Positions 17,966-26,002 of a stretch of 64,000 nt of DNA are shown here, piece after piece (positions within the stretch are counted from its first letter, which is position 1; every line of letters starts with the position of its first letter). Below the pieces are notes generated by a model. That model did no database searches and was not told the origin of the DNA. It was given only the letters and a program-made list of their open reading frames with translations. The translations under genes were made by a program, and so were the position numbers. The stretch comes from an uncultured Lachnospiraceae bacterium (GTDB taxonomy: Bacteria; Bacillota; Clostridia; Lachnospirales; Lachnospiraceae): assembly GCA_944381485.1 (NCBI GenBank), contig CALWLI010000011.1, forward strand, positions 1-64,000. Reading direction: 5' to 3'.

Positions 17966-17994
17966 ATTATAGTGAAATCATCGTGCTATGTCAA
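17966..17994 (-). promoter_or_regulatory. Consensus promoter of tRNA-Arg
   Basis: Read on the - strand, TTGACA (17994-17989), exactly 17 bp, then TATAAT (17971-17966) form a full consensus promoter about 20 bp upstream of the tRNA. Confidence 0.9.
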
Positions 17995-18113
17995 CAGCTT
18001 TTTTCGGCTTTTATAAAAAATGAGGCTGAAGCTGAGGACAGGAAGGAGGGGACTCCGTTGAAAATCAAATGTATGTGTTACAAGGACAAAATAGATTAAA
18101 TGTCTTTTTTAAC

Positions 18114-18142
18114 TTGAAAAGCCACATATATTAGATTAATAT
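18114..18142 (+). promoter_or_regulatory. Promoter of the threonine-aldolase-like gene
   Basis: TTGAAA (18114-18119), a 17-bp spacer and TAATAT (18137-18142) precede a GGAGGA site (18165-18170). Confidence 0.6.
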
Positions 18143-18177
18143 GTTTCTGAGAATATCTTTGTTCGGAGGACGATGCC

Positions 18178-19227
18178 GTGATAATGTTTAATTGTGATTA
18201 CCTTGAGGGAGCACACCCTGAGATATTAAAAAGACTTTCAGAGACAAATATGGTTCAGACCCCGGGTTACGGAGTGGACAGCTATTGCGACCATGCCAGA
18301 GAGCTTATAAGAAAACAGGTCGGAGATGATAAGGCCTATGTCCAGTTCTTAGTCGGAGGAACTCAGACAAATATGACTGTTCTGGCCTATCTTATGCGCC
18401 ACCACGAGGGAGTTATAGCTGCTGATACAGGCCATATTGCCGTACATGAGACAGGATCGGTGGAGGCGACAGGCCATAAGGTGCTGACCATAGCAAACAG
18501 TGAGGGAAAGATAACGGCCAAACAGGTGGACGATTACGTAAATGCACACAATGCGGACGAGATGAAGCAGCACATGGTAAAGCCCAAGGTTGTATTTATA
18601 GGCTATGCCACAGAGGAGGGAACTCTCTACAGCAAGAGGGAGCTTATGGATCTCTATGATGTGTGCAAGAAGCACGATCTGTATCTTTATGTGGACGGAG
18701 CCAGGATGGGATACGGACTTACATCGGAGAAGTCAGATCTGACAATGAAGGACATCTACGACTATTCAGATGTGTTTTATATAGGAGGCACCAAGGTGGG
18801 AGCCCTCTTCGGCGAGGCCATAGTATTTAAGTCAACTACGCCCCATGATGATTTCAGGTATCTCATGAAGCAAAAGGGAGGCCTCATGGCTAAGGGCAGG
18901 CTTCTCGGTATACAGTTTGAGACTTTATTTGATGGGGAGGGCGAGGACTGCCTCTACTATCAGATCTCAGCCCACGCCAACAGACTGGCCATGAAATTCA
19001 AAAAGAGGGTGAAGGAGCTGGGAATAGAGCTCTACCAGGACAGCTTTACAAATCAGCAGTTCCCCATATTTACGGATGAGCTTCTGGAAAAGCTTTCAAA
19101 GGATTATTCCTTTAACTACTGGTGCAGAGTGGATGATACTCACAGTGCGGTGAGGGTATGCACATCCTGGGCCACACTTGAGGAAAACGTGGACAGGCTT
19201 CTCGCTGACATTGAGAAATACATGTAA
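18178..19227 (+). CDS. Threonine aldolase family PLP enzyme
   Basis: This 349-residue fold-type I PLP enzyme is related to low-specificity L-threonine aldolase, which splits L-threonine or allo-threonine into glycine and acetaldehyde. The PLP lysine lies in YIGGTKVGALFGEA; LYVDGARMGYGL holds the cofactor-contacting Asp. The start is GTG 18178, 7 nt after GGAGGA; an in-frame ATG at 18184 is the alternative. Beta-eliminating lyases share this fold, so substrate specificity is not certain. Confidence 0.88.
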   Translation: MIMFNCDYLEGAHPEILKRLSETNMVQTPGYGVDSYCDHARELIRKQVGDDKAYVQFLVGGTQTNMTVLAYLMRHHEGVIAADTGHIAVHETGSVEATGHKVLTIANSEGKITAKQVDDYVNAHNADEMKQHMVKPKVVFIGYATEEGTLYSKRELMDLYDVCKKHDLYLYVDGARMGYGLTSEKSDLTMKDIYDYSDVFYIGGTKVGALFGEAIVFKSTTPHDDFRYLMKQKGGLMAKGRLLGIQFETLFDGEGEDCLYYQISAHANRLAMKFKKRVKELGIELYQDSFTNQQFPIFTDELLEKLSKDYSFNYWCRVDDTHSAVRVCTSWATLEENVDRLLADIEKYM

Positions 19228-19262
19228 AGACCTGAAAGGTCTTATAGGAAAGAGAACTTTTG

Positions 19263-21047
19263 ATGGCAAGAGAGTGGAGGATATATTCAAAAAAGGCGGA
19301 TTTTGACAGGCTTTCGGAGAAATTCGGAATAGACAGGCTTACGGCCGGTCTCATAGTAAACAGAGGCATAAGCACAGATGAGGACATAGAGAGGTACTTA
19401 AGAGGGGGACTCTCTGACCTTTGGGACGAAGAGCTTCTGCCTGACTCAAAAAAAGCAGCCGAAATAATTGTGGAAAGCCTAAAGAAGGGAAGAGGGATAC
19501 GCATAGTAGGCGACTATGATACAGATGGCGTGTGTTCTGTATACATACTCATGAGAGGCTTAAGCTTTGCCGCAAAGGTTTTATCTGATATGGGATATGA
19601 GGGGGCCGCAAGGGCGGCCCTTGATTTTACCGTGCCGGACAGGATAAATGACGGTTACGGTATAAACAGACATATTATTGAGAGGGCTGCAGCGGATGGC
19701 AGGGAGGTCATCATAACCTGTGACAATGGTATATCCGCAAGGGAGGAGCTGGCCCTGGCAAAAGAAAAAGGCCTTATTGTGGTGGTTACAGACCATCACG
19801 AGGTCATGAAAGGCGAAGACGGAGACATACTTCCTCCGGCTGATGCGGTGGTGGACCCGAAAAGAGCCGAGAGCGCTTATCCTTTTAAGGGCATCTGCGG
19901 TGCTGTGGTGGCTTGGAAGGTCATAAAGGCGGTCTTTGACAGCCTTTCCCTTTTCTCATCATCTTACAGTGAGGAGGCGGACAAGCTGTATTTTAAGGAG
20001 CTTCTGTCCTTTGCCGCCATAGCTACGGTGGGAGATGTGATGGAGCTTCAGGATGAGAACCGCATCATAGTAAAGGAAGGTCTCAGGATCATAAATTCAG
20101 GACAGTCGGGAAACCTTGGCCTGAAAAAGCTGATTGAGGGCTGCGGCATAGGGGACAGGGAGACGGACAGCTATCACATCGGTTTCATATTGGGCCCCTG
20201 CATAAATGCGGGAGGAAGACTTGAGACAGCGGAGACCGCCCTGAGGCTGTTTTTGTGTAAGGCCGAGAGTGAAGCCGAGATCCTTGCGGAAAGGCTCATA
20301 GAGCTCAATGCTCAGCGAAAAGACATGACGGAGCAGGGGGTAAAAGCCGCTGAGGAGTTGGTGGAGACTGAGCTTTCCGAGGACAAGGTGCTTGTAATAT
20401 ATATTCCGAAGCTCCATGAATCTCTGGCAGGAATAGTTGCAGGCAGAATAAGAGAAAAGTATTCGCGACCGACCTTTGTAATAACCGATGCAAAGGAGGG
20501 GCTTAAAGGCTCCGGAAGATCGGTAAAAGCCTATCATATGTTTGACAGACTGTGCGATGTGTCGGAGCTTTTGACAAAATTCGGAGGTCATCCTATGGCG
20601 GCGGGGCTTTCCCTGAGAAAGGAAGATCTGGGGGAGCTCAGAAGAAGGCTCAACGAAAGCTGCGGCCTGAAGGACGAGGATCTTATAGAGAGATCTGCCA
20701 TAGACTTTGTAATACCTGTATCATATATCTCTCCGCGATTGATAGAGGAGTTTCAAATACTTAAGCCCTTCGGTCAGGGAAATCCCCGCCCGGTGCTGGC
20801 GGACAGGGAGCTGGAGGCGAGGGATATGAGGATACTTGGGAAAAACAAAAATGTCCTTAAAATGAGACTTGTGGACAAGAGCGGATATAATATACAGGCT
20901 GTCATGTTCGGAGACTGTGAGGAGAAGGAAAGGAAACTTAAGTCCCTGATGGATGAGAAGGGAAGCATAAATATAGTCTATTACCCTGAGATAAACGAGT
21001 ATAACGGCCGCAGGAGCCTGCAGCTTACAGTTCTTGATGTGCTGTAA
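19263..21047 (+). CDS. recJ: Single-stranded-DNA-specific exonuclease RecJ
   Basis: RecJ is a 5'-3' single-strand DNA exonuclease of the DHH superfamily, used in recombination and mismatch repair. The 594-residue product has the catalytic motifs GDYDTDGVCS (near residue 84), TCDNG, TDHHE (near residue 180) and the DHHA1-domain HPMAAGLSL. The C-terminal OB domain starts after PFGQGNPRP. ATG 19263 is preferred over the preceding TTG because of the GGAAAGAG site. It is shorter than the 700-plus-residue Bacillus form. Confidence 0.92.
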   Translation: MAREWRIYSKKADFDRLSEKFGIDRLTAGLIVNRGISTDEDIERYLRGGLSDLWDEELLPDSKKAAEIIVESLKKGRGIRIVGDYDTDGVCSVYILMRGLSFAAKVLSDMGYEGAARAALDFTVPDRINDGYGINRHIIERAAADGREVIITCDNGISAREELALAKEKGLIVVVTDHHEVMKGEDGDILPPADAVVDPKRAESAYPFKGICGAVVAWKVIKAVFDSLSLFSSSYSEEADKLYFKELLSFAAIATVGDVMELQDENRIIVKEGLRIINSGQSGNLGLKKLIEGCGIGDRETDSYHIGFILGPCINAGGRLETAETALRLFLCKAESEAEILAERLIELNAQRKDMTEQGVKAAEELVETELSEDKVLVIYIPKLHESLAGIVAGRIREKYSRPTFVITDAKEGLKGSGRSVKAYHMFDRLCDVSELLTKFGGHPMAAGLSLRKEDLGELRRRLNESCGLKDEDLIERSAIDFVIPVSYISPRLIEEFQILKPFGQGNPRPVLADRELEARDMRILGKNKNVLKMRLVDKSGYNIQAVMFGDCEEKERKLKSLMDEKGSINIVYYPEINEYNGRRSLQLTVLDVL

Positions 21048-21069
21048 AAGGACTGATAACAGTTATGGA

Positions 21070-21105
21070 GCAAGCCTTCGCGTTAAAGCGGAGACTTGCT
21101 TTTTA
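21070..21105 (+). terminator. Terminator after recJ
   Basis: GCAAGCCTTCGC (21070-21081) pairs with GCGGAGACTTGC (21088-21099), with one bulge, and is followed by TTTTT. Confidence 0.85.
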
Positions 21106-21151
21106 TATGGATAAGTTGTATACTCCTAAAAACAGATAGGAAAAATTAAAT

Positions 21152-22747
21152 ATGAAAAGAAAAAAAGTAAGTTACAACAGTCCGGTTGGGATGAGACAGG
21201 GTCAGCTCATTTTATGCGCCTTGGTCTCATCTTTTTTTATTTGCGGAAATATATCGGGTACAACAACAGCATACGGGGAGGAAAGAGTCTCGACTCCATC
21301 TGAGGCATATTCTGTTTCTGAAGGAGAATACAGCTTTCGCGAGGCTTCAGGCTACAGCTACGAAAAAAGCACAGGTGAACTCCTTATATTAAACGAGGAG
21401 GGACTTAAGGAGATAGATGAGGGAAACACAGGCATAGACTTTTTGACTGTGAAAAAGATAGCCTTCGGAGATGAGATAAAAGCTTTGGACAAGCCTATGT
21501 TTGCAGGGCTCCCCGGTCTTTCGGAGCTTGATCTCAACAAGGTAAGCTCCATTGCAGGCTTCTCCTTTACTCTGTGTGAAAACTTGGAGAAGATAAATGG
21601 TCCGGAGCTCAGCTACATAGGAAAACACGCATTCTCAAACAACAATGCTTTAAAGGAAGCCTCTTTTCCCAAGCTTAAGGAAGTCTCAGACTCGGCATTT
21701 TATAATTGCACGGCCCTTGAGAAACTTGAACTTCCGGAGGCTGAAAAGCTGGGAAGGATGAGCTTTGCCTCATGCCCCGAGCTTTCAGAGGGCAAGCTCC
21801 CCATGATAAGAGAGATAGGGGACTATGCCTTTACAGGGGACAGCAGGCTGAGACTGGAAATGCCGGAGTATGCTCCCCATGTCGGAAATAATGACTCTCT
21901 TAAGGATGTGCGGGAGCTGTGTATCCATGAGGAGGCAAAGCTTTACGATGAGGGATTATATGCGGGCTACAGTGACAGGATAAGCATAATTGCCGATGAC
22001 TTCAAAATACCGGAGTCGGCTATGCCTGAAGTGGGAAAGACAGCTGTTATGAGCTTTGAGATCAAGCCCTCTTCCCATGAAAAGTATATAGCCGCCCTTG
22101 AGTGGGATCCTGAGGATGAAAGCTTCCTCGAAGACAGAGCATATACTGCCACTGTACGGCTTGAGGACACAGGGAGAGAGCACTTTACCTTCTTTGGCTT
22201 CGATACTTCGGGCATAGGCTCTGATAAGATAGAGGACATACATTACAATGAGGCTGAGGACAGCTTGACTGTGAGATTTAAAAGCTTACATGAGGATATA
22301 AAGGAGGAGCCTACTTTGCCGGATAAGGAGCCTGAGAGCGACAAAGAAACTTCGGAGGGAGGCTCGGAGAGCGGCTCTGAGGGCGGTTTAGAGGGAGGTG
22401 ATCACAGCGGTGATACCGATCACGATGAGATGATAAAAAGACATCATCGCGGGAAACCCTCAGGAGGAAGGCATGTGAGAGGGGCTCTTTACGGCGAATG
22501 GAGCTCTGAGGGGGAAGGCGCTTCGGCAAGATGGCATTTCAGCACAGGGGGAAGAATGCTCAGGGATGAGTGGGCCTACCTGTACAATCCCTATGCAAAG
22601 GACAGGGACAAGAGCTTTGGTCTTTTCAGGTTTGACGAGGAGGGAGTAATGCTTACGGGAATCTACACAGACTCCTCGGGAAGACGCTTTTACCTGAATC
22701 CCGTATCCGACGGCACTATGGGGATCCTTGTGAAAGGACCGTTTTAA
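21152..22747 (+). CDS. Secreted BspA-type leucine-rich-repeat protein with C-terminal cell-wall-binding-like repeats
   Basis: This 531-residue protein begins with a basic N-terminus and a hydrophobic signal segment (about 18-31), with likely cleavage near AYGEE (40-44). Residues about 110-240 hold repeats of the LRR_5/BspA kind (LPGLSELDLNKVSSIAGFSF, YIGKHAFSNNNALKEA, VSDSAFYNCTALEKL). A Glu/Ser/Gly-rich spacer with GSESGSEGGLEGG-like runs follows (about 385-435). The last 85 residues resemble aromatic wall-binding repeats (DEWAYLYNP, FRFDEEGVMLTG). It is probably non-covalently wall-attached. Adhesion is plausible from the family but not shown. Confidence 0.75.
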   Translation: MKRKKVSYNSPVGMRQGQLILCALVSSFFICGNISGTTTAYGEERVSTPSEAYSVSEGEYSFREASGYSYEKSTGELLILNEEGLKEIDEGNTGIDFLTVKKIAFGDEIKALDKPMFAGLPGLSELDLNKVSSIAGFSFTLCENLEKINGPELSYIGKHAFSNNNALKEASFPKLKEVSDSAFYNCTALEKLELPEAEKLGRMSFASCPELSEGKLPMIREIGDYAFTGDSRLRLEMPEYAPHVGNNDSLKDVRELCIHEEAKLYDEGLYAGYSDRISIIADDFKIPESAMPEVGKTAVMSFEIKPSSHEKYIAALEWDPEDESFLEDRAYTATVRLEDTGREHFTFFGFDTSGIGSDKIEDIHYNEAEDSLTVRFKSLHEDIKEEPTLPDKEPESDKETSEGGSESGSEGGLEGGDHSGDTDHDEMIKRHHRGKPSGGRHVRGALYGEWSSEGEGASARWHFSTGGRMLRDEWAYLYNPYAKDRDKSFGLFRFDEEGVMLTGIYTDSSGRRFYLNPVSDGTMGILVKGPF

Positions 22748-22773
22748 AAAATTAAAAACAGACATAAAGCTTT

Positions 22774-22804
22774 GAGCTGTACTTTTTATAGTACAGCTCC
22801 TTTT
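22774..22804 (+). terminator. Terminator after the BspA-type gene
   Basis: A perfect 10-bp stem, GAGCTGTACT (22774-22783) with AGTACAGCTC (22790-22799), is followed by CTTTT. Confidence 0.88.
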
Positions 22805-22844
22805 GTATCATACCCTCAGAGAATATGAAACAGGAGGGATCGAT

Positions 22845-23069
22845 ATGAAAAGGAGCTGTAGCGTTTCAAGGCTGTGGGAAAAGTGGGTGGAGAACATTGC
22901 TCTCAACAGCGGTGCCATGAGACTGCCTTTGGAGGAGGATCTGTTTGAGAAAAGAAGGAAATTAAATCTCTTTGATCTTAAGGAATATGACTTTAATGAG
23001 ACCTTTGAGATATTTAATATCTCGGACTACAGGCTGAAAAGACACAGAACAGCAGGGCTTACAGGTTGA
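22845..23069 (+). CDS. Small hypothetical protein
   Basis: A strong AGGAGG (22832-22837) lies 7 nt before ATG 22845. The product has 74 residues, is charged, and has no signal peptide, membrane segment or cysteine cluster (one Cys near residue 4). The C-terminal half is acidic to mixed (FDLKEYDFNETFEIFN). I do not recognise a family. An earlier in-frame start at 22803 lies within the preceding terminator region and is rejected. Confidence 0.55.
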   Translation: MKRSCSVSRLWEKWVENIALNSGAMRLPLEEDLFEKRRKLNLFDLKEYDFNETFEIFNISDYRLKRHRTAGLTG

Positions 23070-23086
23070 AGAGCTCTAAAAACAGA

Positions 23087-23115
23087 TTGAACACCTCCGC
23101 AATTGACCTTATAAT
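23087..23115 (+). promoter_or_regulatory. Promoter of the thyA-folA operon
   Basis: TTGAAC (23087-23092), a 17-bp spacer and TATAAT (23110-23115) form a near-consensus promoter 62 bp upstream of the thyA start. Confidence 0.7.
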
Positions 23116-23150
23116 ATAATCATTGTATGAGAAAAAAGGTTAAATAAAAA

Positions 23151-23179
23151 GGAGGGCGGATTTCCGCGAAACAGCCATG
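23151..23179 (+). promoter_or_regulatory. Unusual thyA ribosome site: hairpin between Shine-Dalgarno and ATG
   Basis: GGAGG (23151-23155) lies 21 nt from ATG 23177, far beyond normal spacing. In between, GCGGA (23156-23160) and TCCGC (23163-23167) can form a short hairpin. If it folds, the effective spacing falls to about 9 nt. No in-frame alternative start lies at normal distance from the GGAGG. Confidence 0.6.
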
Positions 23180-24025
23180 GCATATGCAGATGAAGTATTT
23201 ATAAAAATGTGCAGAGACATCATTGACAACGGAACGGATACAAAGGGAGAGAAAGTAAGGCCCCACTGGCCTGACGGCACACCTGCTTACACAGTAAAAA
23301 AGTTCGGCGTGGTAAACCGCTACGACCTTAAAAAGGAGTTCCCTATACTGACTCTCAGAAAGACCTCTCTCAAGCTTGCAACAGATGAGCTTCTGTGGAT
23401 ATGGCAGAAAAAATCAAACAACATACATGAGCTGGGAAGTCACATATGGGACGAGTGGGCTGATGAGGACGGTTCTATAGGAAAGGCCTACGGCTATCAG
23501 ATGGCTGTAAAGCATCACTACAAGGAGGGTGATTTTGACATGGTGGATCGCGTGATCTACGATCTCAAGCATAACCCCTACAGCAGGCGTATAATGACCA
23601 ATATATATAATTTCGCAGACCTCCATGAGATGAACCTATACCCCTGCGCCTACTCCATGACCTTTAACTGCACCAAAAATCCGGAGACAGGGAGACTTGT
23701 GTTAAACGCCATACTCAATCAGAGATCCAACGATGTGCTTGCCGCCAATAACTGGAATGTGGTTCAGTATTCGGTTTTGGTGCATATGATAGCTCAGGTC
23801 TGTGACATGGAGGTGGGAGAACTGGTCCATGTAATAGCAGACGCCCATATTTATGACAGACACATACCACTTATAGAAGAGCTTATAAAGAGAGAGCCCT
23901 ATCCTGCACCGAAGTTTTGGATCAATCCTGAGATAAAGAATTTTTACGATTTCACCCCTGAGGATGTAAAACTCACCGACTATCAGGCGGGAGAGCAGAT
24001 AAAAAATATCCCCATAGCGATTTAA
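23177..24025 (+). CDS. thyA: Thymidylate synthase ThyA (Bacillus ThyA/phi3T-like type)
   Basis: ThyA methylates dUMP to dTMP with methylenetetrahydrofolate. The 282-residue product keeps the catalytic Cys (LYPCAYSMTF), Arg and Asp of QRSND, the Asn of NNWNVVQY and the His/Tyr of DAHIYDRH. The residue after the catalytic Cys is Ala, where E. coli-type enzymes have His. Together with HIWDEW, GSIGKAYG and EIKNFYDFT, this recalls the Bacillus subtilis ThyA/phage phi3T subfamily. folA follows after 13 bp, the usual pair, since ThyA turns the folate cofactor into dihydrofolate. Confidence 0.94.
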   Translation: MAYADEVFIKMCRDIIDNGTDTKGEKVRPHWPDGTPAYTVKKFGVVNRYDLKKEFPILTLRKTSLKLATDELLWIWQKKSNNIHELGSHIWDEWADEDGSIGKAYGYQMAVKHHYKEGDFDMVDRVIYDLKHNPYSRRIMTNIYNFADLHEMNLYPCAYSMTFNCTKNPETGRLVLNAILNQRSNDVLAANNWNVVQYSVLVHMIAQVCDMEVGELVHVIADAHIYDRHIPLIEELIKREPYPAPKFWINPEIKNFYDFTPEDVKLTDYQAGEQIKNIPIAI

Positions 24026-24038
24026 GAGGAGCTCTGAT

Positions 24039-24590
24039 ATGAAAGCCATAGTAAATGTAAATGAGAGCTGGGGAATAGGACTCGGCGGGGAGCTTTTGGA
24101 GTATATTCCTGAGGATATGAAGTTTTTCAGGGAGACCACAAGAGACAAGATAGTAATAATGGGAAGAAAGACTCTTTTGAGCTTTCCCGGAGGCCATCCC
24201 CTCAAAAACAGGATAAACATTGTGCTCACCTCCGACAGAAACAGCATAGATTCTGACATGATGGACGGTATAAATCTGGACACCAACAAAAATACAAGGC
24301 TCATCATCGCCCAAAACCGGGATGAGGTGTTGAGGCTTGCAGCCCTGTACAACCCTGATGACGTCTATGTAATAGGTGGCCAGTCTGTGTATAGGGAGTT
24401 TTTGCCCTATTGCAGAGAAGCCCTTGTGACTATAAATGACAGCAAAAAGAAGGCGGACACCTTTTTCCCTGACCTAAACGAGCTCAAAAACTGGAAGTTG
24501 AAAAAAGAGAGCATGATCCATGAATTTGAGGGGATCAGATACAGATTTACGACCTTTGTAAATACTGACTTTAAGGAGTGGATCAGCTGA
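24039..24590 (+). CDS. folA: Dihydrofolate reductase
   Basis: This enzyme reduces dihydrofolate, the by-product of ThyA, with NADPH. The 183-residue product starts MKAIVNVNESWGIGLGG, has the acidic active-site position in the PEDMKFFRETT helix, IVIMGRKTLLSFPGG for the NADPH phosphate and adenine region, and VYVIGGQSVYREF. A RGAGG-type site precedes ATG 24039. It is coupled with thyA and followed one base later by the alkylation-repair gene. Confidence 0.94.
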   Translation: MKAIVNVNESWGIGLGGELLEYIPEDMKFFRETTRDKIVIMGRKTLLSFPGGHPLKNRINIVLTSDRNSIDSDMMDGINLDTNKNTRLIIAQNRDEVLRLAALYNPDDVYVIGGQSVYREFLPYCREALVTINDSKKKADTFFPDLNELKNWKLKKESMIHEFEGIRYRFTTFVNTDFKEWIS

Positions 24591-24591
24591 T

Positions 24592-25305
24592 ATGGGAAAA
24601 ATGAGGGAAAGTATCCTTGAAGAGCTTAGGGAAAATAGAGATGAAAATTACAGGGAATTCCATGAAAAACTCACTACAAGCATAGGCAGAAGTTTGGGTG
24701 TAAGGATACCAGCGCTAAGATCCATGGCAAAGAGGCTCTCTCTGTCAGGGGGAAAGGAATGGATTGAAGAGCTCATGGAACTTTCGGAGGCGGAGAGCTC
24801 AGAGCTTTTTCAGGAGGAGCTTACACTATGGGGAATGGTAATAGGTCTTATGAAGACGGAAGCTCCGGAGAGAGCGAGACTTCTTGACGCCTGGGTGCCT
24901 GTAATAAACTCTTGGGCTGTGTGTGATACAGCGAACTCCACCTTCAAATTTATGGAGAGAGACAGAGCCTATTGGTATGACTATGTAATGAAATACTTTT
25001 CTTCGCGAAAGGAATATGAGCTGAGGTTTGTCGTGGTGACTCTCATGTCCCGGTTTATGACTGACGAATATATTGACAGCATCCTCAGCATACTGAATAA
25101 AATAAAGCAGGGAGACTATTATGTGAATATGGCTGTGGCTTGGGCCATATCAGTAGCCTTTGTAAAATACAGGGAAAAAACTCTCAACTTTCTCTCTGCA
25201 AATGACTTGTCACAGGATGTGCAAAACAAGGCTATAAGGAAGATAAGAGAGAGCCTTAGAGTTACTGCAGAGGACAAGGAAAAGGTGCTATCATTCAAAA
25301 AATAA
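24592..25305 (+). CDS. DNA alkylation repair protein (AlkD-like HEAT protein)
   Basis: This 237-residue all-helical protein belongs to the AlkC/AlkD-like HEAT-repeat family. AlkD-type enzymes remove N3- and N7-alkylated purines without base flipping. Family features include GVRIPALRSMAKRL near residue 35, WAVCDT near residue 103, LRFVVVTLMSRF and YYVNMAVAWAISVAF. Many clostridial members have unknown substrates, so glycosylase activity is inferred. ATG 24592 lies one base after the folA stop, within the thyA-folA operon. Confidence 0.85.
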   Translation: MGKMRESILEELRENRDENYREFHEKLTTSIGRSLGVRIPALRSMAKRLSLSGGKEWIEELMELSEAESSELFQEELTLWGMVIGLMKTEAPERARLLDAWVPVINSWAVCDTANSTFKFMERDRAYWYDYVMKYFSSRKEYELRFVVVTLMSRFMTDEYIDSILSILNKIKQGDYYVNMAVAWAISVAFVKYREKTLNFLSANDLSQDVQNKAIRKIRESLRVTAEDKEKVLSFKK

Positions 25306-25332
25306 GCTGCCGATTTTTATCGGCAGCATTTT
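25306..25332. terminator. Bidirectional terminator between the alkD-like gene and bioY
   Basis: A perfect 9-bp stem, GCTGCCGAT (25306-25314) with ATCGGCAGC (25319-25327), has a TTTT loop and ATTTT after it. It serves two convergent genes. Confidence 0.82.
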
Positions 25333-25335
25333 CAG

Positions 25336-25869
25336 TTACATATAAAGCCTTTTTTTAAGGGCTTTGCTGAGAAAAACAGCGCTTATCAATTTTAACAGAT
25401 CAGGTATTATGAAGGGAAATACGCAGACAGCAAGGCTTGTTGAGAGAGTATTTTTTGTGATGAACATAAACCAGGCTGTGCCGAAGGCATAGCAGATGAT
25501 CAGGGAAAGAAACATCATTGAAGCCGTAAATATACTCCTTACCCGGGGATCAAGAGAATGGGAAGCTTTACAGGCGGCGGAGCTTATGACAGATATAAAG
25601 ATATAGCCGATTATATACCCTCCTGTCATTCCGAAAAGGACTCCTGCACCCCCTGAGAAGCCGGCAAATACAGGCAGCCCTACGAAGCCCAAAACTATAT
25701 ATCCCACCATAACCATGAGGGCGTTTTTCGGTGTGAGCATAAGGCCTGTGAGAAAAGCTCCAAGCACTCCTAAATTAAAGGGTACAGGTCCCAAGGTGAT
25801 GACTACCTGAGAGAGGACTGCCATCACAACTAAAAACAGAGCATTTAAAGTAATATTTTTTGTCTTCAT
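25336..25869 (-). CDS. bioY: Biotin transporter BioY
   Basis: BioY is the S component of an ECF-type biotin transporter. The 177-residue membrane protein has six hydrophobic segments and the family patterns GPVPFNLGVLGAFLTGL, GYIVLGFVGLPVFAGFSGG and TGGYIIGYIF. The start is ATG at 25869 (MKTKNITLN), 8 nt downstream of AAAGGAG. A longer frame to 25908 would include operator sequence. No EcfA/T genes are adjacent, so shared ECF modules would be encoded elsewhere. It is divergent from birA and preceded by BirA-type half-sites. Confidence 0.93.
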   Translation of the reverse strand: MKTKNITLNALFLVVMAVLSQVVITLGPVPFNLGVLGAFLTGLMLTPKNALMVMVGYIVLGFVGLPVFAGFSGGAGVLFGMTGGYIIGYIFISVISSAACKASHSLDPRVRSIFTASMMFLSLIICYAFGTAWFMFITKNTLSTSLAVCVFPFIIPDLLKLISAVFLSKALKKRLYM

Positions 25870-25872
25870 AAT

Positions 25873-25946
25873 AGTAAACTCCTTTGCTGAAAATAGTTTA
25901 CTATACACAGGGCAAAAAGTAAACTTAATTTGAAAAAAGGTTTACT
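25873..25946. promoter_or_regulatory. BirA-type operator array shared by bioY and birA
   Basis: Four 8-bp half-sites alternate in orientation: AGTAAACT (25873-25880), AGTTTACT (25895-25902), AGTAAACT (25918-25925) and GGTTTACT (25939-25946). Start-to-start steps are 22, 23 and 21 bp, about two helical turns. The middle pair is a perfect inverted repeat with a 15-bp spacer, like the BirA operators of Firmicutes. The first half-site lies between the bioY Shine-Dalgarno and its start codon. Confidence 0.78.
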
Positions 25947-26002
25947 TAAGAAGCTGATTTTTATAATATATAGAGTGATAATTTAAATATAAGGGTGGGA
26001 AT

